Positions 40,434-50,928 of a stretch of DNA of 64,000 nucleotides are shown one piece after another. The stretch's first letter is position 1; each line of letters begins with the position of its first letter. A model generated the notes under the pieces. That model saw only the letters and a program-made list of their open reading frames with translations. It was not told the DNA's origin and searched no databases. The DNA is from an uncultured Myxococcales bacterium (GTDB lineage Bacteria > Myxococcota_A > UBA9042 > CAIXZC01): the NCBI GenBank assembly GCA_903895725.1, contig CAITUV010000082.1, positions 124,001 to 188,000 on the forward strand, written 5' to 3'. Position numbers and translations under genes: made by a program.

Positions 40434-40458
40434 GGTTCGGGTGACTGCGTCCCGAACC
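40434..40458. other. 8-bp hairpin between kinase genes
   Basis: GGTTCGGG (40434-40441) pairs perfectly with CCCGAACC (40451-40458) around a nine-base loop, directly between the two kinase genes. No T-run follows, so attenuation or mRNA processing is as likely as termination. Confidence 0.45.
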
Positions 40459-40475
40459 GGGGAACGGGCGGCTGG

Positions 40476-42409
40476 ATGTCTGGATTACGCGGCTCCATCA
40501 GCTTTCGCCTGACGCTGGGGCTCATTGCGGTCTTCGTGACGGCCAATGCGGTGGTTTCCGCTCTGACGGTGATCAACATCGGTAACGTGCTGCTCGATGA
40601 GGTGCAGACCCGAGTGCGCCTGGACCTCAATGCGGCCCGCCAGGTCTACGAGGGCCACACGCGGCAGATGGAGAGCTTCCTCCAGGCCGTGAGCCTGGAC
40701 CGCGTGCGCATCGCCGAAGCGCTCGAGACGGGGGACATGGGAAGGGCGGCCAGGCTGCTCGAGGAAATGCGGGCGGCCGGAAGGATGGACATCCTGCGCC
40801 TCCTGGATTCGTCGGGCCGCGTGCTATGGCGAGGGGCCGATCAAACCGTGGTGGGGGATTCCCTGGCCGAGGACCCGGTGATCGCCCAGGTGCTCGCAAC
40901 CCGTCGGCCCGCCTCCGGAACGGTGCTGGTCCCGCATGGCGTCCTGGCTCGGGAGGGGACGGAGCTGGCCGCTCGGGCGGTCTTCGAGCTCCAGCCGACG
41001 CCGGCGGCCAAACCCACGGACCGGACCACGGAAGTGGACGGAATGGCCATCACAGCGGCCCAGCCGCTGCTGGATGCCCGGGGCAACCTGGTGGGCATAC
41101 TCAGCAGCGCCAACCTGCTCAACCGCCGCTTCGACCTGGTCGACAGCATCAAGGAAGTGGTGTTCCAGGGGCAGATGTGGCAGGGGAAGGACATCGGAAC
41201 GGCCACGATCTTCCAGAAGGATCTGCGGATCTCGACCAACGTGCTCACGGAACGGGGAGAGCGGGCGATCGGGACTCTCCTGAGCGCACAGGTGTATGAG
41301 GCGGTGCTCGAGCGTGGGGAGGTCTGGGCGGACCGGGCCTTCGTGGTCAACGACTGGTACATCACGGCGTACGAGCCGATTCGGGACCCGCAGGACCGCG
41401 TCATCGGCGTCCTGTACGTGGGGCTTCTCGAGGAGCCCTTCTCCCGTCCCCAGCGCGTGCTGCAGGCGGTCTTCCTGGCCATCATGGCATTTACGACACT
41501 GTTGAGCCTCACGCTGGCCTGGGCCGTTACCCGCAACGTGCTCAAGCCTGTGGGACGCATCGTGCGGCTCTCCGAGCGGTTCAAGATGGGAGACATGGCG
41601 GCACGGGTCGGCATCCGGCCCCCCGGTGAAATGGGGGTTCTTTGCGAGGCCATTGACCGGATGGCCGAGGCCGTGGTGGAGCGGGAGGAGAAGCTCAAGG
41701 AAGTGACCCGACAACAGATCGGACAGAGCGAGAAGCTGGCTTCGGTCGGACGCCTGGCGGCCGGCGTGGCGCACGAGATCAACAACCCGCTGACCGGCGT
41801 GCTCACCTTCTCGCACCTGCTCAAGGAGAAACCCTACCTCAAGGAGCAGGACCGCCAGGATCTGGACGTGATCATCCGCGAGACGACCCGGGTGCGCGAG
41901 ATCGTCCGAAGCCTGCTCGACTTTGCGCGCGCAGCCCCGTCGGTCCGGCGCCCCGTGGACCTCAACCAGGTGATCTCACAGACCATCCGACTGTTCCGGA
42001 GCCAGAAGGACGTGACCATCTCCATCGAGGAGCGCTTCGATCCCCAGATCCCGCAGGTCACGGCCGACCCGAACCAGCTCCAGCAGGTGTTCCTCAATCT
42101 CTCCCTCAACGCGTGGGAGGCCATGCCGCAAGGGGGCCACCTGTGCTTCACCACGCTCAGGGAAGGGGATCAGGCCGTGGTCCGGGTCGAGGATACCGGG
42201 TGTGGAATTCCCAAGGAGCATCTTGACAAGATCTTCGACCCGTTCTTCACTACCAAAGCGCCGGGCAAAGGAACGGGGCTCGGCTTGAGCGTCAGTTACG
42301 GTATCGTCCAGCAGCACGGAGGCACCATGCTCGTGGAAAGCGAAGTCGGAGTCGGAACTCGTTTCACAGTGCTGCTCCCAGCTGCACGACAGGCCAGCGG
42401 AGATGAGCC

Positions 42410-42413
<4 letters not shown>
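40476..42413 (+). CDS. membrane sensor histidine kinase (Cache-HAMP-HisKA)
   Basis: A 645-residue sensor. A membrane helix (residues 10-32), a large periplasmic domain of about 290 residues with Cache-like pattern (REGTELAARAVFELQPT, GTLLSAQVYEAVLERGEVW, DWYITAYEPIRDPQDRVIGV), a second helix (FLAIMAFTTLLSLTLAWAV, about 332-350) and a HAMP domain follow in order. The phospho-acceptor is His433 in GVAHEINNPLTGVL, and ATP-binding boxes are NLSLNAWEAMP, VEDTGCGIP and GTGLGLSV. This NtrB-like kinase core pairs with the NtrC-type gene that overlaps its stop by four bases. The start lies at ATG 40476 after GGGCGGCTGG, a weak ribosome site. Confidence 0.93.
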
Positions 42414-43834
<1,421 letters not shown>

Positions 43835-43908
43835 GGTCCGGCTGCGGGCCCTTCCCGCGTCTCGACGACGCCACGGCAGGCGAGCCCTCCTGAACGGTTT
43901 GCCCCTAC

Positions 43909-43931
43909 AGTGTACGACGAGATCATACACT
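43909..43931. promoter_or_regulatory. candidate upstream activating site for the NtrC-type activator
   Basis: AGTGTA (43909-43914) and TACACT (43926-43931) form an inverted repeat with an 11-base gap, about 110 bases before the -24 box, a usual distance for enhancer binding. Confidence 0.45.
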
Positions 43932-44042
43932 TTCGAGGCCTTTCCGGCCCGTGTGGTGCCGACTCTCGCTGACGGCTGGATCGGTCTTTGCCCCAGGCAG
44001 CATGAGGCCCTGCTCGCTTTCCCTCGCACTCCCAATTGAGGT

Positions 44043-44058
44043 TGGCACGCAAGTTGCT
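44043..44058 (+). promoter_or_regulatory. sigma-54 (-24/-12) promoter
   Basis: TGGCACG at 44043-44049, four bases, then TTGCT at 44054-44058: an exact match to the RpoN consensus core TGGCACG-N4-TTGC. The next start codon is at 44084. Confidence 0.85.
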
Positions 44059-44083
44059 GTACCGGAGGACGGGAGGTGGGCAG

Positions 44084-45706
44084 ATGGGCGCCGCACGAAA
44101 CGAGAACGTCAGGCTCCTGGTGGTGGACGACGAGCCGGTGGTGTGCGAGAGCTGCTCCCGGACATTCGAGTCCAGGGGGTTCAACGTAGTGGCCAGCACC
44201 GACCCGTTCGAAGGGCTGCGCCTGGCCACGAGCCAGGACTTCTCGATGATCCTGCTCGACCTGAAGATGCCCGGGCTGGACGGCATCGAGTTCCTGAAGA
44301 AGCTGCGTGAGACCGATCCGCAGGTTCCGGTCATCATCATCACCGGATACGGGAGTCTGACCAGTGCGACCGCTGCCATGAGGCTCGGGGCCACCGACTA
44401 CGTGAACAAGCCATTCACTCCGGTCGAGCTGCTCGAGGCCGTGTCCAGAGGGCTGAGACCGGCTCCAGCGGTCGTGCCGATCGCAGGGGCGACGCCGGCT
44501 CGGTCTCCGGCCGACAGTCCGGCTCCGGCGTGGAGACCGGCGGATGCGGACATCCGCTTCCTGGACGACGGCTGGGCCCGCCGAGGGGAAGACGGCAGCG
44601 TCCGGGTCGGGATGTTCCTTTCCGCCGACGAGCTGGGCCGCGTCGAGTCGGTTCACCTGCCCCGCACGGGGGAGCGCATCTACCGGGGCATTCCGGCCGC
44701 CGCTGTTGCACTGAGAGGGGGAGGGATGCGGCTCATCCCGGCGTCCGTTTCCGGGAAGGTCCGCCGCGCGAACGCCGTTCTGGCCGAAGGGGCTCCTGTC
44801 AGCCGGCTCGGCGGCCTTGAAGACCTATGGCTGGCTGAAGTGGAGGGGTCCGAGGCGCAGAGCGACTTCGGCGCTCTGGGCTCCAGGACCGTCGTCCTCG
44901 CCAACCCGGACCCGGTGCGCGGGAAAGGGCAGATCCGTCTGCTCGAGCAGACGGGTTGCAAGGTTCGAGCCGTCTGCAACCCGGAAGAGGCCTCGTCACT
45001 CTTCAGCGACGGTGTGACCCGAGCGCTGTTCTTCGACGACGAGGCGGTCGGGGGGGACGGCCCCCGCATCATCCACTACTTCAAGGAGTCCCACCCGGAT
45101 TGCCGGGTGGTGGTTCTGGCGTGCGAATCCTCTTCTCGGGAGGGAGGGTATCGGGAGTCTGGGGCCTTCGTCGTCTCGACGGGGCCATTCAACCAGGAGG
45201 AAGCCATGAATACCGTTGCCAGCGTGTTTCCGAGGGAACCGGAGCACCCGGTGCTGACGGACAAGTCCTGGGCGAGCGTGCTGCCGCCCTGGGTGAACCG
45301 GGTCCGTGTGGCGGACAAGTGGGGCAAGACGGTGACGCTGATGGCATCGGGCGAGATGCTCGAGCGACATCGGGGACTCGGATACCGGGTCATCCGGATG
45401 CTGCTCGATGCCGGCCTCCCGGTCTCGGTGGTGCACGGAGCCAAGGACCACTCGCTCAGCGAGGTCTTCCGTGAGCACCAGGGTTCGGACCGGGTGGTCC
45501 TGCTCGAGGCTGCGGACCAGGGCAAGGTTCCCGGCTCGCTGACTCGGACCGTTCGGGCATTGCCGGCCTTGAGAGGGGGAGAAGCGGATCACCTGATTCC
45601 TTGCCTCGTGATCCAGCCCAAGCTCACGGGCCCGGCTCAGTTCGACTTCGACGCCCGCACCGTGGAAGCCATCGCGGAGCAGGTGGTCAAGGCCCTCACG
45701 GCATAG
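44084..45706 (+). CDS. receiver protein with degenerate GcvH-like (lipoyl-fold) domain
   Basis: A 540-residue protein. Residues 9-122 are a receiver with Asp59 in MILLDLKMPG, acidic Asp15/16 and Lys109. A Pro/Ala-rich linker follows. Residues 157-253 line up with glycine-cleavage H protein: WARRGEDGSVRVGMFLSADE, LGRVESVHLPRTGERIYRG, LIPASVSGKVRRANAVLAEG and EDLWLAEVE. The lipoylated Lys of GcvH (in ESVKAAS) is missing; this stretch reads VALRGGGM. The remaining 280 residues are unassigned, with SRTVVLANPDPVRGKGQIRL at their start and an alpha/beta pattern that may include a second receiver-like or Rossmann fold. GGGAGGTG precedes the ATG. It is expressed from the RpoN promoter 26 bases upstream. 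Role unknown; possibly an output or scaffold of the kinase system. Confidence 0.8.
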   Translation: MGAARNENVRLLVVDDEPVVCESCSRTFESRGFNVVASTDPFEGLRLATSQDFSMILLDLKMPGLDGIEFLKKLRETDPQVPVIIITGYGSLTSATAAMRLGATDYVNKPFTPVELLEAVSRGLRPAPAVVPIAGATPARSPADSPAPAWRPADADIRFLDDGWARRGEDGSVRVGMFLSADELGRVESVHLPRTGERIYRGIPAAAVALRGGGMRLIPASVSGKVRRANAVLAEGAPVSRLGGLEDLWLAEVEGSEAQSDFGALGSRTVVLANPDPVRGKGQIRLLEQTGCKVRAVCNPEEASSLFSDGVTRALFFDDEAVGGDGPRIIHYFKESHPDCRVVVLACESSSREGGYRESGAFVVSTGPFNQEEAMNTVASVFPREPEHPVLTDKSWASVLPPWVNRVRVADKWGKTVTLMASGEMLERHRGLGYRVIRMLLDAGLPVSVVHGAKDHSLSEVFREHQGSDRVVLLEAADQGKVPGSLTRTVRALPALRGGEADHLIPCLVIQPKLTGPAQFDFDARTVEAIAEQVVKALTA

Positions 45707-45777
45707 AGGGCGGAGGTGATGCCCTCCGGCGGTCGACAGCGACGGTCGGGGGCCAGGTGGCGGTGGATTCTGGGGCA

Positions 45778-45922
45778 TGGCGGGCGGGACAGGGCGTGGG
45801 CCGGTCAACGGCAGCGGCCGAAGATTGGCGGGCGGGGAAGGAGGCGGGTCGGTCGAGGGCAGTGGCCGGAGACTGGCGGGACCGGAAGGGCGGGGGTGGG
45901 GGACCCCGGAGGGCACACCTCG
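45778..45922. repeat. 48-bp imperfect tandem repeat in intergenic DNA
   Basis: Copies start at 45778 and 45826, with a partial third at 45874, each beginning TGGCGGG. They lie between convergent genes. Open frames through them have no support. Confidence 0.7.
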
Positions 45923-47236
45923 TCAAAAAGGACAATCTGCGTAGGTTGCAGCTGACATCGGAAAGACCGCGACGGTAGCCCTGGCCGGAGCCAGCCGGGC
46001 AGCCTCCTTCAACATCGACTCCGGAGAATCGAACTGCAGGAAGATGCCCATCCGCCTGCCGGTGTCCGGGGGCAGATTCGGCGAGAACACGAGGATCCGG
46101 TTCTTCCGAACGACCTGGAGCGAGAAGTGGGACAGAAAGCGCTCTTCCGTTCCCGCCCCGCGCTTGACCTTGTCGACGAACCAGAGAACCCGGCTCGGCC
46201 CCAGGAGCCGCAGGATCGCCCGTAGCACTCCGTTCGGCAGTGACTTCTTCCCGATGGCCAGGTCGCCGATGCCGCTTCGACACTCGAGGAATGCGACGAT
46301 CAATCCGCCCTCTCGCACGGCCGGCTCGGCGTGAGCGATTCCCTTCATCCCCTGGCGGAGGTCCGCGTTGAGAGGGCTGGAGGTCACGATGGCCACGTCA
46401 ACAGGTCCGGGAAGCCTCCGGGACGCGGTTTCCCGGACTCGACGGACGGCTTCCCGATGGGCCTGCACGGGGTCTCCGCAGACAAACGCATGCACCTGCT
46501 GGCGCTCGTTGAGCAGGGCGTTGACGATGAAGATGGGACGACCGAGCTTCAGCGCCCCCTCCTCGAGGTCGAGGCGCATGTCGCTCTCGGTGCAGCCGAC
46601 GAAGTTGCACCGTTGAGGGGTCACCCCCTGCATGTGGTTGGCGGCGATGGTCCTCTCGTGGGCAAGGCCGGGGATGATCATCTTGAGTCCCCCTCCGAAC
46701 CCGAGGAGAGGGTGCGGCTCCACAGACCCCACGCACACGATCAGGTCGGCCTCGGCCAGGCGACGGTTGAGATGCACGGGCGTGCCGCGGGAGGTCGTGC
46801 CGAGATCGACGTGCGCGGTATCATCCCGGCAGTCGTGGTTGTGCCAGGCCAGGTCGAAGCTCTCTTCGAATCCCAGGCGGTGGGCTGCCTCGGCCTGCGT
46901 CATCCTGCGGTGAACGCCGAGGGCGAAGAGGACGCAGATATCGCTACGCCTGGCCCCTCTGGACTCCAGCCACTGCACGAGAGCCGGAAAGAAATCCCGA
47001 ACCGGGGTCGGACGGCTGATGTCGTCCACCGCCAGGACGATTCGCAGGCCGCCGAGATCGGCCGGAAGCCTCGCACCGATCGGAGCACCGAGCGCGGCCC
47101 TCAGACCGCCACCGGGCTCGGCAAGGCCGGGACATGGCTCGGGCGGGTACTCGCCGACGAGGTGCCACCCCCGGGGCAGATCCAGGCGGAGCTCCCGTCC
47201 GAGGAAGTGCAGATCAACGGCCACGGCATCTCCCAT
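45923..47236 (-). CDS. LarA-family nickel-pincer racemase/epimerase-like protein
   Basis: A 437-residue member of the lactate racemase family (DUF2088/LarA). Family landmarks are VLAVDDISRPTPVRDFFPAL, ALGVHRRMTQAEA (conserved His), VGSVEPHPLLGFGGGLKMII and ERTIAANHM. The Lys of GGGLKMIIPG corresponds to the residue that anchors the nickel-pincer cofactor in LarA. LarA homologues act on many 2-hydroxy acids and sugar acids, so lactate is only one possibility. The gene diverges from a sugar/polyol-type gene group, which favours a sugar-acid substrate. ATG at 47236 has GGAGG six bases upstream and is preferred to ATG at 47260. LarBCE maturation genes are not in the window. Confidence 0.83.
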   Translation of the reverse strand: MGDAVAVDLHFLGRELRLDLPRGWHLVGEYPPEPCPGLAEPGGGLRAALGAPIGARLPADLGGLRIVLAVDDISRPTPVRDFFPALVQWLESRGARRSDICVLFALGVHRRMTQAEAAHRLGFEESFDLAWHNHDCRDDTAHVDLGTTSRGTPVHLNRRLAEADLIVCVGSVEPHPLLGFGGGLKMIIPGLAHERTIAANHMQGVTPQRCNFVGCTESDMRLDLEEGALKLGRPIFIVNALLNERQQVHAFVCGDPVQAHREAVRRVRETASRRLPGPVDVAIVTSSPLNADLRQGMKGIAHAEPAVREGGLIVAFLECRSGIGDLAIGKKSLPNGVLRAILRLLGPSRVLWFVDKVKRGAGTEERFLSHFSLQVVRKNRILVFSPNLPPDTGRRMGIFLQFDSPESMLKEAARLAPARATVAVFPMSAATYADCPF

Positions 47237-47509
47237 GTTTGCCTCCAGGTTGGACCCCATGGTACCACCCGCACGGGGGTGGGGGAATAGGACAATAGGA
47301 CAATAGGACAAATAGGACGAATGGAAGACATAGGACGCGGGGGAGCTAGGGGGTGGGTTTGACTGGGAGGCAGAGGGTGCTAGTTGGCTGTTGTTGCTAG
47401 GGGGCCAATCCCGCGATGGCGGCCGAGCGTGCCATCGGTTCGGCTCCCGACGCACGCGTGACTGTCGGCCCGGGCGATGGTATTGTCGGGGGCATCGCGG
47501 GGGCGGGGC
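47237..47509. other. divergent intergenic with AATAGGAC octamer repeats
   Basis: 273 bases between divergent genes. AATAGGAC occurs at 47287, 47295, 47303 and 47312 (three in perfect tandem) and ATAGGAC again at 47331. TTGACT occurs at about 47358 but without a convincing -10 box. No gene is seen. Confidence 0.55.
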
Positions 47510-49015
47510 ATGGCGGGCGCACTGGGGAAGCTCAACGTCGGTTTCGTGGGGTGCGGGCGCATCGCGGACCTGCACGTGCCCGGCTACGAGGACAATCCGC
47601 ACGCCCGTCTGCTGGCCATCTGTGACACGAGCTCCGACGTGCTCGAAAGCCGACGCCGACAGTGGGGTGTGGACCGCACCTACCGGGACTTCGCCGAGAT
47701 GCTGGCCGATCCGGACATCGATGCCGTGGAGATCCTCACTCCGCAGAAGCTGCACGAGTCCCAGACCGTTGCCGCTCTGCGCGCGGGGAAGCACGTGGCC
47801 CTTCAGAAGCCGCTGTCGACGGACCTTGCGAGCGCCGACCGTATCCTGGCTGCCGTATCGGCCTCGGACCGGGTGTTCAAGGTCACCGAGAACTATGTGT
47901 TCTACCCGCCGCTGGTCCTGGTTCGAAAGCTCCTTGCGGAGGGAGCGATTGGTGACCCGGTCAGCCTGCGCATCCAGTTCATCAGCGGTCCGGAGGGGGG
48001 CTGGCAGGTCCCGGCCGAGGCCTGGCAATGGCGGATGCAGGAGGCACGGGAAGGGCGGGGACCGTCCACCTTCGACCACGGCCACCACCTGTGGTCGACG
48101 GCCTGGTTCCTGATGGGCGAGCCGGAGCGGGTTACCGGTTGGGTCGACAGCAATGACGGCCTGGTCGACTGCCCTTCGCAGTTCCTCTGGAAGTACCGGG
48201 ACGGCAAGCGGTACGGGTGCTGCCTGTTCCATCACGGTGATCATCTGCGGGTCCCGTCGAGGTACTACTCCAACGACGAGTGGATCGAGGTATTCGGAAG
48301 TCGAGGAATCCTCCAGGTACGGCGATGCACGGGAAACGTCCAGGATGGCCCGCCGGTGAGGCTGTGGGACGGACAGTTATTCCGGGATTGGGCGGACGTC
48401 GACGCGGACTGGGGGCAGGGATTCGTCGGCGCCACACGGGACTTCGTGAGGGCTGTCCGGGACGGAGCGACGCCCACGTTGACCGGTGAGCAGGCCCGGC
48501 TTGTGCTGCGGTTCTCCCTGGCCCTTCAGAAGGCATCCCGGGTCAGGCGTGAAGTCTGGGTAGACGAGCTCGATGCCGCCTGGCCTGCCCTGGACGCCTG
48601 GCGGCGCACCCGTCGTTCCAGGAAGGAGGCCGCTACCGGCAGCGAGGGGTGGTTCTCCCGGCTGACCGGCGGAACCTCGAAGTACGCAGGCCAGGCCGTG
48701 GGCTTGACCGAGAGCATGGTCTCCCGGTTCGTGCCCGGGGAACCGCCCCTTCCGGACACGAGCATCGGCCTCGTGCTGCAGGGGGACGGCCTGCCCGAGC
48801 AGCGCCTGGGCCTTGTGATCCGGGACAACCGGGCGACCTTGCTCCAGGGCGAGCTCCCGGCCGAGGCCGCACTGGTCGTCACCATGGCCCCTGGCGTGTG
48901 GGCGGCCATTCTGCTGAAGAAGAAGCGGATTGAGTTCGCTGTGCTGCAGGGGAAGATCCGCTATTCGGGACGAGTGGAGGAGGCGCTCAAGCTGAGGAGC
49001 GCTTTCGACTTGTAG
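47510..49015 (+). CDS. Gfo/Idh/MocA dehydrogenase fused to SCP2-like domain
   Basis: A 501-residue fusion. Residues 5-370 are a Gfo/Idh/MocA (inositol dehydrogenase-like) NAD(P)-oxidoreductase: KLNVGFVGCGRIADLHVPGY binds nucleotide, and AGKHVALQKPLSTDLASADR carries the conserved catalytic Lys (normally EKP, here QKP). THE second part, STFDHGHHLWSTAWFLMGEP, has the His of the active site. Residues 395-501 resemble an SCP2 sterol-carrier domain: LVLQGDGLPEQRLGLVIRDN, AEAALVVTMAPGVWAAILLK and GKIRYSGRVEEALKLRSAF. That fusion is unusual; the SCP2 part may bind an acyl or hydrophobic group. ATG 47510 is chosen over 47477 because it places the Rossmann motif normally. Only 13 bases separate it from the ThDP enzyme gene. 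Confidence 0.85.
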   Translation: MAGALGKLNVGFVGCGRIADLHVPGYEDNPHARLLAICDTSSDVLESRRRQWGVDRTYRDFAEMLADPDIDAVEILTPQKLHESQTVAALRAGKHVALQKPLSTDLASADRILAAVSASDRVFKVTENYVFYPPLVLVRKLLAEGAIGDPVSLRIQFISGPEGGWQVPAEAWQWRMQEAREGRGPSTFDHGHHLWSTAWFLMGEPERVTGWVDSNDGLVDCPSQFLWKYRDGKRYGCCLFHHGDHLRVPSRYYSNDEWIEVFGSRGILQVRRCTGNVQDGPPVRLWDGQLFRDWADVDADWGQGFVGATRDFVRAVRDGATPTLTGEQARLVLRFSLALQKASRVRREVWVDELDAAWPALDAWRRTRRSRKEAATGSEGWFSRLTGGTSKYAGQAVGLTESMVSRFVPGEPPLPDTSIGLVLQGDGLPEQRLGLVIRDNRATLLQGELPAEAALVVTMAPGVWAAILLKKKRIEFAVLQGKIRYSGRVEEALKLRSAFDL

Positions 49016-49028
49016 GAGGAGGGACGGG

Positions 49029-50915
49029 ATGAGTCCCAGAGATGAACGCCGGGATGCCATGCTCAAGCGGGCGGCTGCCATCCGTGCAGCCGGTGGGTTC
49101 GAGCAGGCCCTGAAGCAGGGAACGCTTCCACGAATTGCCGATGTGTCGCTGAGCGAGGCCGTGGTGCTCGGGTTGCTCCGACAGGGAGTGCGAGCCTTTG
49201 TCGGGGTCTTCGGTCACGGCACGACCGCAGTCGGCGAGGTACTCCGCCACTACCAAGAAGCGGGGCTGGTGAGAACCTATGCGGTCCGCCACGAGATCGA
49301 AGCTGCCCATGCGGCGATGGCGCTCCGATGGGTCTGCGGGGAGAAGGCCGCCGTGTTCACCTCCATTGGACCGGGGGCGCTGCAGGCGTTTTCCGGGGCA
49401 CTGGCTGCAGCCAGCGACGGCATCGGAGTGTGGCATGTGTACGGGGACGAAACCACGCAGGACGAGGGCCCCAACATGCAGCAGATCCCTCGGCATGAGC
49501 AGGGCCTGTTCACCCGGCTCTTCGGAACCATGGGGGACGCATATTCCCTCCACACTCCGGAGGCGGTCTTTTCCGCCCTGCGCCGAGGCGGTTCACGCGT
49601 CGACCACCCCTGGAATCCGGGCCCCTTCTTCCTGTTGTTGCCGATGAACGTCCAGGCGAGGATTCTGACCGGATTCAGGCTGGACGCGCTCCCCTCGGAA
49701 GCCCGGATGTCCGTGGGGCCGGCGGCCCCTGGCCCCGCATTGGAGGACGCGGCCGACGCGCTGTCCAAGGCTCGCCGCATCCTGGTGAAGCTCGGCCGGG
49801 GAGCCCTCGGGGCAGGTCCCGAAATCGAAGCTCTGCTCGACCGGGTCCAGGGAGTGGCGGTCCACACCCCCATCGCCACCGGAATCGTCCCGGCCAGCCA
49901 CCCCGCCAACATGGGCGTCGGAGGGTCCAAAGGCTCCATCTGTGGCAACTATGCGATGGAGAATGCAGACCTGCTGCTGGCCGTAGGAACCCGTTTCGTC
50001 TGCCAGTCGGACAGCTCGAGGACCGGCTATCCCAGGGTCGAGCGCGTCATCACCGTCAACCCGGATCCGTTCACCGCGAACCACTATGCGCGAAACACCC
50101 CGCTGGTGGGGGATGCTGCGGCAACGCTGCGGCTGCTTCTTGAGCGGCTTCGCGACCACAGGCCTCCTCGGGAAGCACGGAGCTGGAGACGGGAATGCGG
50201 AGCCAGAAGAAAGGAATGGGAGCGATTCAAGGCAGAGCGATTCTCGCATCCGTGCCTGGTTGACCCGGTCTGGGGGCGGCAGGTCCTGACGCAGCCGGCG
50301 GCCATCCGCGTGGGGCTCGACTGGACCCGCAGGAACGATGCCGTCGCGTTCTTCGACGCCGGGGACGTCCAGGCCAACGGCTTCCAGATCGCCCAGGATG
50401 AGGCTCCGGGACGTACGATCACGGAGACCGGGGCCAGCTACATGGGATTTGCTGTCTCGGCGCTGTTGGCGTCGGCCATGGCGACGAGCTCCTATCGCGC
50501 CGTTGCGTTTTCCGGGGATGGCTCCTTCATGATGAACCCCCAGATACTCATCGATGCGGTGCAGCACCGGGCCTGTGGCACCATCCTGCTGTTGGACAAC
50601 CGCCGCATGGCCGCGATCTCTGGACTCCAGCGGGCTCAGTACGACGCCGAGTTCGCCACCTCGGACGATGTGGAGGTGGACTACGTCAAGATGGCCGAGG
50701 CGGTAAGCGGCGTCCAGGCCCTGCATGGAGGCTTTTCTCCCGCCTCGCTCCGCAGGGCCCTGGACAAGGCCGGACAATATCAGGGCCTCTCGCTGATCCA
50801 TGTCCCCGTCTACTTCGGCCCGAACCCGCTCGGCGGCCTTGGCGCCTTCGGCCGATGGAACGTTGGGAGCTGGGCGGAGAATACCGAGCGCCTTCGACAC
50901 GACATCGGGCTTTGA
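49029..50915 (+). CDS. ThDP-dependent enzyme, IolD/acetolactate-synthase-like
   Basis: A 628-residue thiamine-diphosphate enzyme. The N-terminal Pyr domain starts SLSEAVVLGLLRQGVRAFVG and FGHGTTAVGEVLRHYQ, with the catalytic Glu in AVRHEIEAAHAAMA. The PP domain has the ThDP/Mg motif GDGSFMMNPQILIDAVQHRA ending in LLLDNRR. FGHGN-like phrasing and overall length are closest to IolD, the 3D-trihydroxycyclohexane-1,2-dione hydrolase of inositol breakdown, but other ThDP lyases fit as well. Flanked by a Gfo/Idh dehydrogenase and an IlvD/Edd dehydratase, it probably cleaves or hydrolyses a keto sugar or cyclitol intermediate. GGAGGAGGGACGGG precedes the ATG. Confidence 0.83.
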   Translation: MSPRDERRDAMLKRAAAIRAAGGFEQALKQGTLPRIADVSLSEAVVLGLLRQGVRAFVGVFGHGTTAVGEVLRHYQEAGLVRTYAVRHEIEAAHAAMALRWVCGEKAAVFTSIGPGALQAFSGALAAASDGIGVWHVYGDETTQDEGPNMQQIPRHEQGLFTRLFGTMGDAYSLHTPEAVFSALRRGGSRVDHPWNPGPFFLLLPMNVQARILTGFRLDALPSEARMSVGPAAPGPALEDAADALSKARRILVKLGRGALGAGPEIEALLDRVQGVAVHTPIATGIVPASHPANMGVGGSKGSICGNYAMENADLLLAVGTRFVCQSDSSRTGYPRVERVITVNPDPFTANHYARNTPLVGDAAATLRLLLERLRDHRPPREARSWRRECGARRKEWERFKAERFSHPCLVDPVWGRQVLTQPAAIRVGLDWTRRNDAVAFFDAGDVQANGFQIAQDEAPGRTITETGASYMGFAVSALLASAMATSSYRAVAFSGDGSFMMNPQILIDAVQHRACGTILLLDNRRMAAISGLQRAQYDAEFATSDDVEVDYVKMAEAVSGVQALHGGFSPASLRRALDKAGQYQGLSLIHVPVYFGPNPLGGLGAFGRWNVGSWAENTERLRHDIGL

Positions 50916-50928
50916 TGGAGCGCAGATC

